This document shows, piece after piece, positions 1 through 8,206 of a DNA stretch of 36,227 bases (positions are counted from its first letter, which is position 1; the number at the start of each line of letters is the position of its first letter). Position numbers and translations under genes: made by a program. The stretch spans positions 1 through 36,227 of the forward strand of contig JAZLCO010000008.1 of the NCBI GenBank assembly GCA_045614225.1. The letters are read 5' to 3'. The notes beneath the pieces were generated by a model. It saw nothing but the letters and a program-made list of their open reading frames with translations, was not told the DNA's origin and ran no database searches. Source of the DNA: UBA9715 sp045614225. Its GTDB lineage: Bacteria > Actinomycetota > Coriobacteriia > Coriobacteriales > Eggerthellaceae.

Positions 1-452
1 TTCTCGGTCGTGGCACCGATGAGCGTGATGGCGCCCTTCTCGACGAAGGGGAGGAACGCGTCTTGCTGTGCCTTGTTGAAGCGGTGGATCTCGTCGATGA
101 ACACGATGGTGCGCCCGCCGGCGCGACTCATCGAGTCGGCGCGTTTCATGACCTCGCGAATCTCTTTGATGCCGCTGGTCACGGCCGAGAAATCGATGAA
201 CGTCGCTTGCGTTTGGTGCGCGATGACGCGTGCGAGCGTCGTCTTACCCACGCCAGGAGGCCCCCAGAAGATCATGGATTGCACCTGGTCAGCTTCGATG
301 ATGCGTCGCAGGACCTTGCCTGGTCCGATCAGGTGTTGCTGACCGGCCACTTCGTCGAGCGTTTCGGGGCGCATGCGCGCTGCGAGCGGCCGCGCGGCGT
401 CGGCTTGCTCATCGAAGAGCGTCACGTCCTGTTCGTCGAAAGAAAGTTGCAT
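1..452 (-). CDS. rarA: Replication-associated recombination protein A (RarA/MgsA AAA+ ATPase), N-terminal part
   Basis: The reading frame runs off the left edge, so only the first 150 residues are present. It starts at ATG (452-450) after a weak AGGAA. Visible AAA+ features are the family opening with RPLAARMRPETLDEVAGQ at about 21-38, Walker A GPPGVGKTT at 64-72, Walker B IVFIDEIHRF at 116-125 and the sensor-1 strand LIGATTE at 144-150. RarA/MgsA acts at stalled forks, associates with single-stranded-DNA-binding protein and DNA ends, and has clamp-loader-like architecture; that is family knowledge. The IHRFNKAQQDAFLPFVE stretch after Walker B distinguishes it from RuvB and DnaX. The C-terminal MgsA domain lies outside the window. 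A candidate -10 TACACT lies at 492-497 on this strand. Confidence 0.93.
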   Translation of the reverse strand, partial: MQLSFDEQDVTLFDEQADAARPLAARMRPETLDEVAGQQHLIGPGKVLRRIIEADQVQSMIFWGPPGVGKTTLARVIAHQTQATFIDFSAVTSGIKEIREVMKRADSMSRAGGRTIVFIDEIHRFNKAQQDAFLPFVEKGAITLIGATTE

Positions 453-530
453 GGTTTCCTGTCTTGGCGCGTTGTGAATCGAGCAGCTACGAGTGTACAA
501 CATCCGAGCCGTCTGATGGAGTCCGCTCCC

Positions 531-710
531 TTGAAGAGCTCGTGTTGTCGTCGTTTCGCCTAGGCTTTCGGAATCGGAGCCTTGCCGGCAGCGTAGAGGG
601 CACTGGCGTTGCTTCGTCTACGCCTCGGGAACCGGGACTCTACCTTCAGCACATGAGAGCTGGCGTTGTCGCACCGTCTATGCTTCCGGAATCGGCGCCT
701 TTCCCGCCGC
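531..710 (-). repeat. Three degenerate ~59-bp tandem copies of the antiporter gene's 3' end
   Basis: Read on the minus strand, the last codons of the antiporter gene are followed by two degraded repeats of the same segment. The stop codons fall at 678-680, 618-620 and 560-562, a spacing of 60 and 58 bp. Before the stop the copies encode KAPIPEA, RVPVPEA and KAPIPKA. In the third copy the upstream residues (ALYAAGKAPIPKA) also resemble the real tail (EAARAAGKAPIPEA). The register shifts between copies 2 and 3, so they are not one continuous frame. Confidence 0.75.
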
Positions 711-2312
711 GCGGGCGGCCTCGAGATTCGCAAGCGCAATTTCACGTACGTCGTCGGGACAGGCGGCGGGCTTGCCGGGCTTCGTCTTCCCAAGGATGTT
801 GGTGTAGGCGCCATCGGCCCAGAAGATGTTGCGGCCCAGCATCGCGGTGATGAACGCGTAGATGGGGCTCAAAAGGTTCACGAACGCGAACGGGAAGTAC
901 ACGAACGGGTTCAGCCCCAGCACGCTCATCTGGTAGGCGCCGCAAGCCGTCCACGGGAACAGCGGCGACCACATGGTGCCGGCGTCCTCGAGCGTGCGCG
1001 AAAGCATGTTGCGCCCAAGGCCCATCTCGTCGTACTTGTCGGCGTAGAGCGGTGCCGGGATTCCGATGCCCAGGAACTGGTCGCACATCACGGCATCGCA
1101 GAAAATCGAGGTCAGAAGCGTGCACCCGGTGAGCGTGCCCACCTTGTGCAGCATGTGCTTCAGCCCCGAGAACAGCCGCTCGACCGATCCGCAGCGCTCG
1201 AGTGCGCCGCCGAACGACACCGCCAAGATCACGAGGCTGATGGTCCACAGCTGGTTGTCCAGGCCGCCCTTCGCGAGTGCTGCATCGAGGAATTCGTTGC
1301 CAGTGATGATGTGTGGGCCATAGTGCAGGATGCTGAACAGGTCGGCCATGTTGTAAGGCACCTGGAAGATGAGGGCGAACAGCACGCCTACGAGGATGCT
1401 CACTGCTACGCCCACGAGTCCTGGTATCTGCAAGATGCACACGGCGATGATCACCACGATCGGAAGCAACACCAGGGGGTTGACGTTGAATGTGCTGGCA
1501 ATCGCTTCGCGGATGCTCTCTGCAACCGTGGGGTCATAGCCTGCCGCGCTGATGTTGATGCCCATGAACGTGTAAACCACAAGAGCGATGAGGAACACGG
1601 GCCCTGTTGTCGAAAGCATGGCGCGCACGTGGTCGAACAGCCCCGTGCCTGCCACGGCGGCTGCGAGGTTCGTCGTGTCGGAAAGCGGCGAGAACTTGTC
1701 ACCCACATAGGCGCCCGAGATGACCATGCCGGCCGTGAGAGCAGGGTTAACGCCAAGGCCTGCGCCGATGGTCATGAACGCGATGCCGACGGTGGCGGTG
1801 GCCGTCCACGACGAGCCGCACGCCCAACCGACGACGGCGCAGATGATGCAACCGATGGGCAAGAACGTTTGCGGCGTGAGCAGTGCAAGGCCGTAGTAGA
1901 TGAGCGCAGGGATAGTGCCGCTGATCATGAACGAGCTGATGAGCAGGCCTACGAGCAACAGGATGAGAATCGCTTCCATCGAAACGAGAAGCCGCTCGAT
2001 GATGCCTTCGAGCATGTACTTGAACGAGCGTCCGTAAGCGATGCCCACGATGCATGCCACCACGATCGAGCAGAGCAGCGGCAGGTGCGCGGCGTCGTAC
2101 GTTTCGGAGTCTGCCACCCAGCCGAACACGTAGATCATGAGTGCCGTCATGCACAAGATGGGCACGAGTGCCCAGAACATATTGGGCAGACGCACCTCGC
2201 GCGCTTTCTTGGCGGGGGCTTCCTCGGCCTTCGGCTTCTCGTCAGACGCTTCCTCGACCTTCGTTTCCTCGTCCTGAGTTTCGTTTTGTGGTTCGTCTTC
2301 TTGGACGCTCAT
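678..2312 (-). CDS. NhaC-family Na+/H+ (or substrate/Na+) antiporter
   Basis: This 544-aa multi-pass membrane protein has an unusually long, very acidic cytosolic N-terminus (about residues 1-40, rich in Glu/Asp/Lys) before the first membrane helix at about 46-64. The NhaC family signature is clear at 200-219 (GAYVGDKFSPLSDTTNLAAA), and GSSWTATATVGIAFM at about 166-180 also fits. Family members exchange Na+ for H+, or malate/lactate-type couples; the substrate cannot be told here. It starts at ATG 2312 with ACGGAG upstream and a possible TATACT -10 (complement 2343-2348). It lies 102 bp downstream of the asparaginase gene on the same strand. Its 3' end is the source of degenerate tandem repeats running to about 531. 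Confidence 0.9.
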   Translation of the reverse strand: MSVQEDEPQNETQDEETKVEEASDEKPKAEEAPAKKAREVRLPNMFWALVPILCMTALMIYVFGWVADSETYDAAHLPLLCSIVVACIVGIAYGRSFKYMLEGIIERLLVSMEAILILLLVGLLISSFMISGTIPALIYYGLALLTPQTFLPIGCIICAVVGWACGSSWTATATVGIAFMTIGAGLGVNPALTAGMVISGAYVGDKFSPLSDTTNLAAAVAGTGLFDHVRAMLSTTGPVFLIALVVYTFMGINISAAGYDPTVAESIREAIASTFNVNPLVLLPIVVIIAVCILQIPGLVGVAVSILVGVLFALIFQVPYNMADLFSILHYGPHIITGNEFLDAALAKGGLDNQLWTISLVILAVSFGGALERCGSVERLFSGLKHMLHKVGTLTGCTLLTSIFCDAVMCDQFLGIGIPAPLYADKYDEMGLGRNMLSRTLEDAGTMWSPLFPWTACGAYQMSVLGLNPFVYFPFAFVNLLSPIYAFITAMLGRNIFWADGAYTNILGKTKPGKPAACPDDVREIALANLEAARAAGKAPIPEA

Positions 2313-2414
2313 CTATGCTCCGTTCTACTACTAATCATACGAAGTATACTCTAGCGCTGCAGTGTACTAAAGAAAACCCGACAAGAATGGCTATCTTTAC
2401 TGATAGGTTTCGTT

Positions 2415-3437
2415 TTAGTACCGGTCGAACATCGCCTGGATTTCCGCGGGGTCGTTCGTGCGTGTCAGGGCCAAACGCAACAGCACCGCGGCCTTCTGGG
2501 GGGCAAGGTCGTTGCTTCTCACCAGGTTGCCCTGGTAAGCGTCGTCGTGCGTGATCATGCCTGCGCCGATGCGTGAGCTGCGCACCACGGGCACGCCCGT
2601 GTCCTCGAGTGCAACGATGCGATCGTTCCACGCTTTGCTGTAGCAGCCCGAGCCAGCTCCGGCGATGACGATGCCGCGCGCTCCGCTTTCAACGAGGAAG
2701 TCGAGCAGGGCGGGGTCGGCATCGATGGCAAAATAAGCCACCGCCACTTTGGGCAGCTCATCAATGCTTTCAACCTCGAATTCGGTTGCTGTCGTATGCG
2801 CTTTCGAGCTCGCGTTGTAGAAGTGCGGCTCGCCATCGATCATGTAGCCCATGCATCCGAAGTCGCTGGCCGAGAACGCATCGGTCTGGAATGTCGAGAT
2901 TTTGCGCACGTCGCGTCCGCCGAAGATTCCGTCCGAGAACACGACCATGACGCCGCGCCCGCGTGCTTGCGGGCTGCCTGCCAGGGCAATCGATTGCAGC
3001 AGGTTCATGGGGCCGTCGGCCGAGGTGGCCGTGGCGGGGCGCATGGCGCCGGTCAAGACGACGGGTTTGTCGGTCTTTACGACGAGGTTCAGGAAATAGG
3101 CTGTCTCGTCGAGCGTGTCGGTTCCGTGCGTGATCACAAACCCGTCGATGTCAGGTTCGGCTGCCATCTCGTCGATAGCACGCGCAAGTGCAATCCAGTG
3201 TTCGGCGGTGATGTCGTCGGAGTTGACGTTGCAAATCTGCACCGCCCGTACGTTGGCGATGTCATGCGCGCCTTCCGCCATGCCGACGAGCGCGTTGACG
3301 TCGAGCTGACCAGGCCTATAGTTCGTTGCTTTGCCAATCGAACCTGCACCTGCAATTGTGCCCCCTGTTGCAAGCACCACAACGGTGGGGAGCGTCGGGT
3401 CGATTTCGCGATAGGCGTCGATGGGTTCGATGGTCAC
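2415..3437 (-). CDS. L-asparaginase (type II-like sequence, cytosolic)
   Basis: This 340-aa asparaginase should hydrolyse L-asparagine to aspartate and ammonia. The catalytic elements of the bacterial family are present: ATGGTIAG with nucleophile Thr27, HGTDT with Thr106-Asp107, TGAMRP at 129-134, and Lys179 in GRDVRKI. The C-terminal GNLVRSNDLAPQKA also matches type II enzymes. No signal peptide or lipobox is seen, so despite type II-like sequence it probably stays in the cytosol. The start is GTG (3437-3435), chosen because AAAGGA lies about 7 nt upstream and no ATG is nearby. It is divergent from the EamA permease gene. Confidence 0.93.
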   Translation of the reverse strand: MTIEPIDAYREIDPTLPTVVVLATGGTIAGAGSIGKATNYRPGQLDVNALVGMAEGAHDIANVRAVQICNVNSDDITAEHWIALARAIDEMAAEPDIDGFVITHGTDTLDETAYFLNLVVKTDKPVVLTGAMRPATATSADGPMNLLQSIALAGSPQARGRGVMVVFSDGIFGGRDVRKISTFQTDAFSASDFGCMGYMIDGEPHFYNASSKAHTTATEFEVESIDELPKVAVAYFAIDADPALLDFLVESGARGIVIAGAGSGCYSKAWNDRIVALEDTGVPVVRSSRIGAGMITHDDAYQGNLVRSNDLAPQKAAVLLRLALTRTNDPAEIQAMFDRY

Positions 3438-3586
3438 GGGGCGTCCTTTCTTTCTGCGACAGCAATATATAATTGCATGCGCTCGCCATTATCCCGCAAA
3501 TAGCCTTCATGCAGAACAACGTGCGTGAAAACAGTGCAGCTACGCGCACCTTTCGAAGTTGCATGTATGGTGCATCAGGAGGCGGG

Positions 3587-3603
3587 TATAATCATTCGCC
3601 GTG
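3587..3603 (+). promoter_or_regulatory. Consensus -10 box next to the EamA start codon: likely leaderless promoter
   Basis: A perfect TATAAT at 3587-3592 ends 8 nt before the GTG start at 3601. Normal -10 to +1 spacing puts the transcription start at or within a base or two of the start codon. The AGGAGG at 3578-3583 therefore lies upstream of the likely transcript and may not act as a ribosome binding site. No good -35 is visible. Confidence 0.6.
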
Positions 3604-4464
3604 ACTAATCGAGTTTTGCCACATATCGCTGCGTTGGCCACCATGTTCGTGTGGGGCCTCACGTTCGTGTGCACGAAAGTGCTGCTCGAGTACATGACTC
3701 CGCTCGACATCCTGCTCGCGCGTACCGTGCTCGGGTTTTTGGCGCTCTGTCTCATCAGGCCACACATCCTGCGTTTGAAAGAGCGCAAGCACGAGCTGCT
3801 GTTCGTGCTTGCTGGGCTGACGGGCGTGTTCGGCTACTACCTGGCCGAGAACACGGCGCTCAAGTTCGCCGATGCGTCGTTCGTGTCGATCGCGGTGTCA
3901 ACTGCGCCGCTGTTCACGGCTGCGCTCGGTTTCATCTTGCTGAAGGAAAAAGGCTTCGGCGTTCGATTTGTGGCAGGCTTTGTGCTGGCCATTTCGGGTA
4001 TCGCGCTGATCAGCCTGCAAGAAGGGCCTGCGCATGCAAGTCTGACGGGCGTGGTGTTGTGCCTGGTGGGTGCGCTTACGTGGGCTGTTTATTCGATTGT
4101 CGTGAAGCGGCTGTCGAACATGGGCTACGAGACCATTGCCGTCACGAAGCGCACGTTCGCATGGGGGTTGCTCTTCATGCTGATCACGCGTTTTGTGGTT
4201 GGCGGTGCCTTTCCTTTCGAGGTGCTCACGCAGCCGCTCGTGCTGGGCAATCTGGCATTCTTGGGTTTGCTCGCGTCGGCTGGATGCTTTGTCACCTGGG
4301 GTTACAGCGTGAAGCATCTCGGCCCCGCGCGGGCGAGCGCCTATATCTATTTGCAGGCGCCCATGACCGTCATCTGGGCGGTCATCCTGCTTGGCGAGCC
4401 CATGAATGCCGTCATCGTGGTCGGCATCGCGATGGTCATCGGCGGATTGGCGTTGTCCCAATAA
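3601..4464 (+). CDS. EamA/DMT-superfamily permease
   Basis: This 287-aa protein has about ten hydrophobic helices arranged as two homologous EamA halves (about 8-140 and 150-286), typical of drug/metabolite transporters that export amino acids, metabolites or drugs. Landmarks include FVWGLTFVCTKVLLEYMTPL near the N-terminus and the second-half motif LGPARASAYIYLQAPMTVIW. The substrate is unknown. The start is GTG at 3601, fixed by the adjacent -10 box, and translation may be leaderless. The terminal codons (ALSQ-stop) are the first unit of a five-fold degenerate tandem repeat that fills the gap to the MFS gene. Confidence 0.88.
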   Translation: MTNRVLPHIAALATMFVWGLTFVCTKVLLEYMTPLDILLARTVLGFLALCLIRPHILRLKERKHELLFVLAGLTGVFGYYLAENTALKFADASFVSIAVSTAPLFTAALGFILLKEKGFGVRFVAGFVLAISGIALISLQEGPAHASLTGVVLCLVGALTWAVYSIVVKRLSNMGYETIAVTKRTFAWGLLFMLITRFVVGGAFPFEVLTQPLVLGNLAFLGLLASAGCFVTWGYSVKHLGPARASAYIYLQAPMTVIWAVILLGEPMNAVIVVGIAMVIGGLALSQ

Positions 4465-4582
4465 ACGGCTCCGAGGATTGGGTTGTCCCAATAATGGATT
4501 GAGGATCGATGCTGTCTCAATAGCAGTTCGAGGATCACTGCTGTCCCAATAACGACTTGGTGGTTTGCTGTTGTCGCAGTGG
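4444..4582 (+). repeat. Five degenerate 29-30-bp tandem repeats of the EamA gene's 3' end
   Basis: The unit reads roughly GAGGATT...TTGTCCCAATAA. Its Leu-Ser-Gln-stop core recurs at 4453-4464, 4483-4494, 4512-4523 and 4541-4552, and as TTGTCGCAGTGG at 4571-4582. Differences inside the core are mostly at wobble positions (TTG/CTG, TCC/TCT/TCG, CAA/CAG, TAA/TAG). The first unit is the real gene end. The others fill the intergenic space up to the MFS promoter. Confidence 0.8.
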
Positions 4583-4621
4583 CTACAGCAACCTGGCGGC
4601 CTGCGCTCGATTGAGCTGTGC

Positions 4622-4639
4622 TATCATCCCACGCTTATG
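4622..4639 (+). promoter_or_regulatory. -10 box close to the MFS start codon: likely leaderless promoter
   Basis: TATCAT at 4622-4627 ends 9 nt before ATG 4637, and no Shine-Dalgarno sequence precedes that ATG. This geometry resembles the EamA promoter 1 kb upstream. No convincing -35 is seen. Confidence 0.45.
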
Positions 4640-6019
4640 GGATTGACCAGACAAGACATAGTCCAAATGGCGGTGCTGCTCGCAGGGTGCGTGCTCGTGG
4701 TGCTCAACTACACGCTGCTCGCGCCGGCGCTTCCCGTCATCATGCGCGAGATGAGCGTGAGCGAGACCACCGTGCAGTGGCTCACGTCCATCTATGCCAT
4801 GGTAGAGGCGGTCATCATCCCGATGAACGCGTTTTTGCTCGGGCGGTTCTCGGTGCGCAAGTTGTTTGGCGGGGCGTTCGTGCTGTTCACGTCTGCGTCT
4901 GCGCTCGCGGCGGTTGCCCCGACGTTCGAGGTGCTGCTGTTGGCGCGTGTGCTGCAGGCGACTGCCACAGGTGTTGCCATGCCCATGGTGTGGACGTTGA
5001 TCCTGCTCATGGCTCCGCGCGAGAACCGCGGGATGGTCATGGGTATTGTTGGCGTCGTCATCAGCTTCGCACCTGCAATCGGACCGCCGGCATCAGGCGC
5101 GCTCATCGACCTGGTCGGCTGGCGTTCGCTCTTCTTCATCGTGGCAGGAATCAGCGTCGTGGTCATCGTGCTCACGTTTGCGTTGCTGAGGAACCGCGAG
5201 GGCTTCGAGCGCACAAGCTTCGACGTGCCGTCGATCGTGCTGTCGTCGTTCGGCATGCTCGGACTGCTCTACGGATTGTCGACGATCACGTCATCTAGCA
5301 CACCGTGGCTTTCCGCGCTGCTTATGGTCGTAGGGCTCGCGCTGCTCGTCGTGTTCGTGCGCAGGCAGGGGACGCTCGAGGTGCCCATGCTGCGCGTCGA
5401 GACGCTCAAAACGCGTCGCTTCCGCAACTCCATCATCGTGTGCTGCCTGCTCGAAGGAGCGCTCATCGCAATCGACGTGTTGCTTCCGCTGTTCTTGCAG
5501 AACTCGCTCGGTCATACGCCCACTATGACGGGTCTGGCAATGGCGCCGGCGGCAATTGCGGGTGCGGTGACGGGCGTGGTCGCGGGACGCATTTTCGACA
5601 AGCACGGCGTGCGGGTCATCGTGCTCGTGGGCGCGGCGCTGCTCGAGGGTGCGGCAATCGCGCTGTGCCTGTGTGGCGCTGACACGTGGGTCGTTGTGGT
5701 CGCGGGCATCTACTTCGTCGAGACCATCGGTTGGCAATGTGTGTCCACGCCGTCGAACACATGGGGCATCAACTCGCTTCCCAACGAGATTATTCAGCAT
5801 GGCAACGCGGTCATGAGCACGCTCATGCAGGTCGGCGCTTCGTTCGGCACGGCGGCTATCATCAGCCTCACGGCATTTGGGCCGCTGTTCGCAAGCAGCT
5901 CAGATGCCGCTGCAGTCACGTTCGCTGGGTATCACGTGGCTTTCATTGGCACGGCGGTGCTTTTGGCGGTGGTGGCGCTGGTCATCATCTTCGGCGTGCG
6001 CGACAAGGAAAGTGATTAA
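4637..6019 (+). CDS. MFS exporter of the DHA2 (EmrB/QacA) type
   Basis: This 460-aa protein has about 14 predicted membrane helices. The opening LNYTLLAPALPVIMREM and VQWLTSIYAMVEAVIIP match DHA2 drug:H+ antiporters, as does the motif-C-like GVVISFAPAIGPPASGALID at about 138-157. These proteins pump lipophilic or cationic compounds out of the cell using the proton gradient; the substrate is unknown. An in-frame ATG at 4565 exists, but its extra residues are hydrophilic, overlap the upstream repeat and lie upstream of the -10 box. I therefore choose ATG 4637. It converges on the hydrolase gene across a palindromic terminator. Confidence 0.88.
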   Translation: MGLTRQDIVQMAVLLAGCVLVVLNYTLLAPALPVIMREMSVSETTVQWLTSIYAMVEAVIIPMNAFLLGRFSVRKLFGGAFVLFTSASALAAVAPTFEVLLLARVLQATATGVAMPMVWTLILLMAPRENRGMVMGIVGVVISFAPAIGPPASGALIDLVGWRSLFFIVAGISVVVIVLTFALLRNREGFERTSFDVPSIVLSSFGMLGLLYGLSTITSSSTPWLSALLMVVGLALLVVFVRRQGTLEVPMLRVETLKTRRFRNSIIVCCLLEGALIAIDVLLPLFLQNSLGHTPTMTGLAMAPAAIAGAVTGVVAGRIFDKHGVRVIVLVGAALLEGAAIALCLCGADTWVVVVAGIYFVETIGWQCVSTPSNTWGINSLPNEIIQHGNAVMSTLMQVGASFGTAAIISLTAFGPLFASSSDAAAVTFAGYHVAFIGTAVLLAVVALVIIFGVRDKESD

Positions 6020-6059
6020 TCTGGCGCGCGGCTCGATAGTCGTTGCGCGGGAAGAGCGT

Positions 6060-6105
6060 GAATTAGTGAGTCGAAGGCCAGCGAGTTAGTGAGTTAGGGG
6101 CCAGG
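6060..6105 (+). repeat. Two 23-bp direct repeats after the MFS gene
   Basis: Units 6060-6082 and 6083-6105 share GA(A/G)TTAGTGAGT followed by GGCCAG. The second unit runs into the palindromic terminator, so part of the hairpin's left arm comes from the repeat. Confidence 0.55.
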
Positions 6106-6117
6106 CCCCCGACTCAC
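6089..6117. terminator. Palindromic bidirectional terminator, dispersed-repeat family copy 1
   Basis: An imperfect 14-bp stem (GTGAGTTAGGGGCC with GGCCCCCGACTCAC) lies between the converging MFS and hydrolase genes. The segment GGGCCAGGCCCCCGACTCA is repeated exactly, inverted, in the palindrome at 33816-33846. A related palindrome lies at 25997-26023. Confidence 0.65.
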
Positions 6118-6127
6118 TCGGCTAATC

Positions 6128-6883
6128 TTAAGCCGCTGCTGCAAGGGCGACTAGCGCATCGGTTGCCTGAGCTTGCTGATCCTCGCGCGTGATGTCGGCC
6201 TGGCCGTCATTGGCTTGATCGCCGTAGTTGCCGTAGTAGGCATGATTGCCGCCTTTGATTACGAGTTCTCGTGAAGAATTGGGCAACAGTTTATGCGCCT
6301 GCTCGTATTTGTCGCGGTTCAGCACTCCGTCGTTGCTTCCAACAATCGAGAGAACGCCGCCGTCGAAATCCGACAGGTCGACCGCTGGATACGCTGCAAG
6401 GAACGCGATGGCGTCGAACTCGTCGACATGACGTGACGCGTAATCAGCGGCTGCAACGCCACCCATGGAATGCCCTGCGATTACCCATTTGGCAACGTCT
6501 GGGAACTGGGCCGTGACCCCTCTCGCCGCATCCATGTCGATGATTGCCAGATTGAAGGTCGGCTTCAGCAGCACGCACAAGATGCCGCGCTGAGCGCACT
6601 GCTGCATGAGCGGCGCATACGCTTCAGGCTGCACCTTGCCGCCCGGATAGAACACGAGCCCGGCCACAGGATTGTCGGGCACGAACGCAATGTCGCCGCT
6701 CGGGAGCGTGCGCACCTCAACGCCATCGGCGGCTCCGTCCTCGTCGGCAACAGCTGCTAGCGCAACGTTGTCGGCATGGGAGTAATCGTTCACATACCAA
6801 ACGGCTGCGGCGACGAGCACCACAACTACCACGGCGAGCGCTATGAGGATGCGCTTGGCTATTGTGTTCTTGCTTCCTACCAT
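6128..6883 (-). CDS. Membrane-anchored alpha/beta hydrolase
   Basis: This 251-aa protein has an N-terminal signal anchor at about 11-30 (a run of Leu/Val/Ala after KR), placing the catalytic domain outside the membrane. The hydrolase fold is indicated by the nucleophile elbow GHSMGG (Ser139), GSNDG (Asp185) and GGNHAYYG (His214), a plausible Ser-Asp-His triad. It resembles dienelactone-hydrolase-like enzymes. The substrate is unknown. ATG 6883 lies only 9 nt after the alanine racemase stop, so the two are probably co-transcribed and translationally coupled. This may hint at a cell-envelope role, but that is inference. Confidence 0.82.
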   Translation of the reverse strand: MVGSKNTIAKRILIALAVVVVVLVAAAVWYVNDYSHADNVALAAVADEDGAADGVEVRTLPSGDIAFVPDNPVAGLVFYPGGKVQPEAYAPLMQQCAQRGILCVLLKPTFNLAIIDMDAARGVTAQFPDVAKWVIAGHSMGGVAAADYASRHVDEFDAIAFLAAYPAVDLSDFDGGVLSIVGSNDGVLNRDKYEQAHKLLPNSSRELVIKGGNHAYYGNYGDQANDGQADITREDQQAQATDALVALAAAA

Positions 6884-6892
6884 GTGCCCGCG

Positions 6893-8062
6893 CTACAGCC
6901 GCAGCAGCAGCTCCTTCTCGATGACCTCGCCGTTCTTGATGTACATGCGCGGTACGCGCTTGCTGACGGCGCACACGAGCTCGTAGGGGATGGTGCCGCC
7001 TGCAGCTGCCATTTCCTCGATGGAATTGCGCTTGCCGAAGATCTCGACTTCCGACGCGACGCCGACGCCCGGTTTGTCGGTCAGGTCGATCATCGACATG
7101 TCCATGCAGATGCGGCCGCATTGCTGCGCAGGACCTTCCGACGTCATGACGATCGCCTTGTTCGAAAGCGAGCGCAGGAAGCCGTCGGCATAGCCGTAGG
7201 GCAGCACGCCCATGCGCGTCTTGCGGGTGGTCGTGTAGGTGCCGCCGTAGCTGACCTTCGTGTCGGCGGGGTAGTGCTTGATGGTCTGGACGGCGGTCTT
7301 CAGCGACATCACCGGCTCAAGGTCGAGTTCTTGAGCGAATTCGCCATAGCCGTACAGCAGCAGTCCAGGACGCACCATGTCGAGGTGTGTTTTGGGGAAG
7401 CGTGCCGTGGCGCCGGTGTTGGCGCAGTGGCGCAGGCGGAACTTCTTGCCCCATTTCGATTCAACGGCATCGATGACGTCCATGAACAGCTTGAACTGGT
7501 GACGCGTGTACGCGAGGTCCTCCTCGCCCTCCTCGTCTGCGACGGCGAAGTGCGTGAAAATGCCCTCCGCGTCGAGCCCGGGCATCTGGCAGTCCTCGAC
7601 GATGTGGCGCACGCCTTCTTCGAAGAAGTCGCCCTCGCACAGGTAGCCCAAACGCGACATGCCCGTGTCGACCTTGATGTGAACCTTCAGGGTCTTACCG
7701 ATTCGCACGGCCTCGTTCGAGTAGTTGATGGCCTTCGCCTCGCATGTGACGGCTTGAGTGATGTTGTTCTCGATGAGCTTCTCGGTTTGGTCGCGCGGCG
7801 TGTGCCCGAGGATGAGGATGGGCATTTCGATGCCGTTGGTGCGCAGCTCCATGGCCTCGTCGATGCTGCTCACGGCCAGGTAGTCGGCGCCGACCTCCTG
7901 AAGGCAACGGCTGACCTGCACCGAGCCGTGGCCGTAGGCGTCGGCTTTGACAATGCCCATGAACTTGACGTTCTCGCCGATGTGCGCTTTGAGTTTGCGG
8001 TAGTTGCGTGCGAGCGAATCGAGGTCGATTTCAGCCCACGTCCTTCTGAGAGTAGATGCCAC
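6893..8062 (-). CDS. alr: Alanine racemase
   Basis: This 389-aa PLP enzyme converts L-alanine to D-alanine for peptidoglycan. The PLP-binding motif VKADAYGHG carries Lys39. The second catalytic base is Tyr272 in KVSYGGTYTT, equivalent to Tyr265 of the Geobacillus enzyme. Arg231 in MVRPGLLLYG matches the arginine that contacts the PLP ring nitrogen. CGRICMDMSMIDLT is the usual C-terminal motif. The start is GTG (8062-8060), supported by GGAGGA 8 nt upstream. It heads a two-gene unit with the anchored hydrolase. Confidence 0.95.
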   Translation of the reverse strand: MASTLRRTWAEIDLDSLARNYRKLKAHIGENVKFMGIVKADAYGHGSVQVSRCLQEVGADYLAVSSIDEAMELRTNGIEMPILILGHTPRDQTEKLIENNITQAVTCEAKAINYSNEAVRIGKTLKVHIKVDTGMSRLGYLCEGDFFEEGVRHIVEDCQMPGLDAEGIFTHFAVADEEGEEDLAYTRHQFKLFMDVIDAVESKWGKKFRLRHCANTGATARFPKTHLDMVRPGLLLYGYGEFAQELDLEPVMSLKTAVQTIKHYPADTKVSYGGTYTTTRKTRMGVLPYGYADGFLRSLSNKAIVMTSEGPAQQCGRICMDMSMIDLTDKPGVGVASEVEIFGKRNSIEEMAAAGGTIPYELVCAVSKRVPRMYIKNGEVIEKELLLRL

Positions 8063-8206
8063 GTTTACCGTCCTCCGCTATTGACGTCGGTTCCCATGAT
8101 ACTTCATCGCTCCGCTGTGCTGGTTTGTTTGTTTGAAGGTGTCCATTTCGGTTGGGAAAGTTGCGCTTCCGGGGTGCGGGCTCGTGCGGGCGCTGCCGGC
8201 CTTGGC

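Noticed and set aside
666..2354. 562-aa plus-strand frame opposite the antiporter gene
   Set aside because: It mirrors the GC-rich antiporter gene, has low-complexity His/Arg/Asp composition and no recognisable domain.
4444..4582. Possible mini-CRISPR array from 29-30-bp repeats
   Set aside because: The units are contiguous and degenerate with no unique spacers, and the first is inside a gene; no cas genes are present.
4565..4636. N-terminal extension of the MFS protein from ATG 4565
   Set aside because: It overlaps the last tail-repeat unit, lies upstream of the -10 box and is not typical of MFS N-termini.
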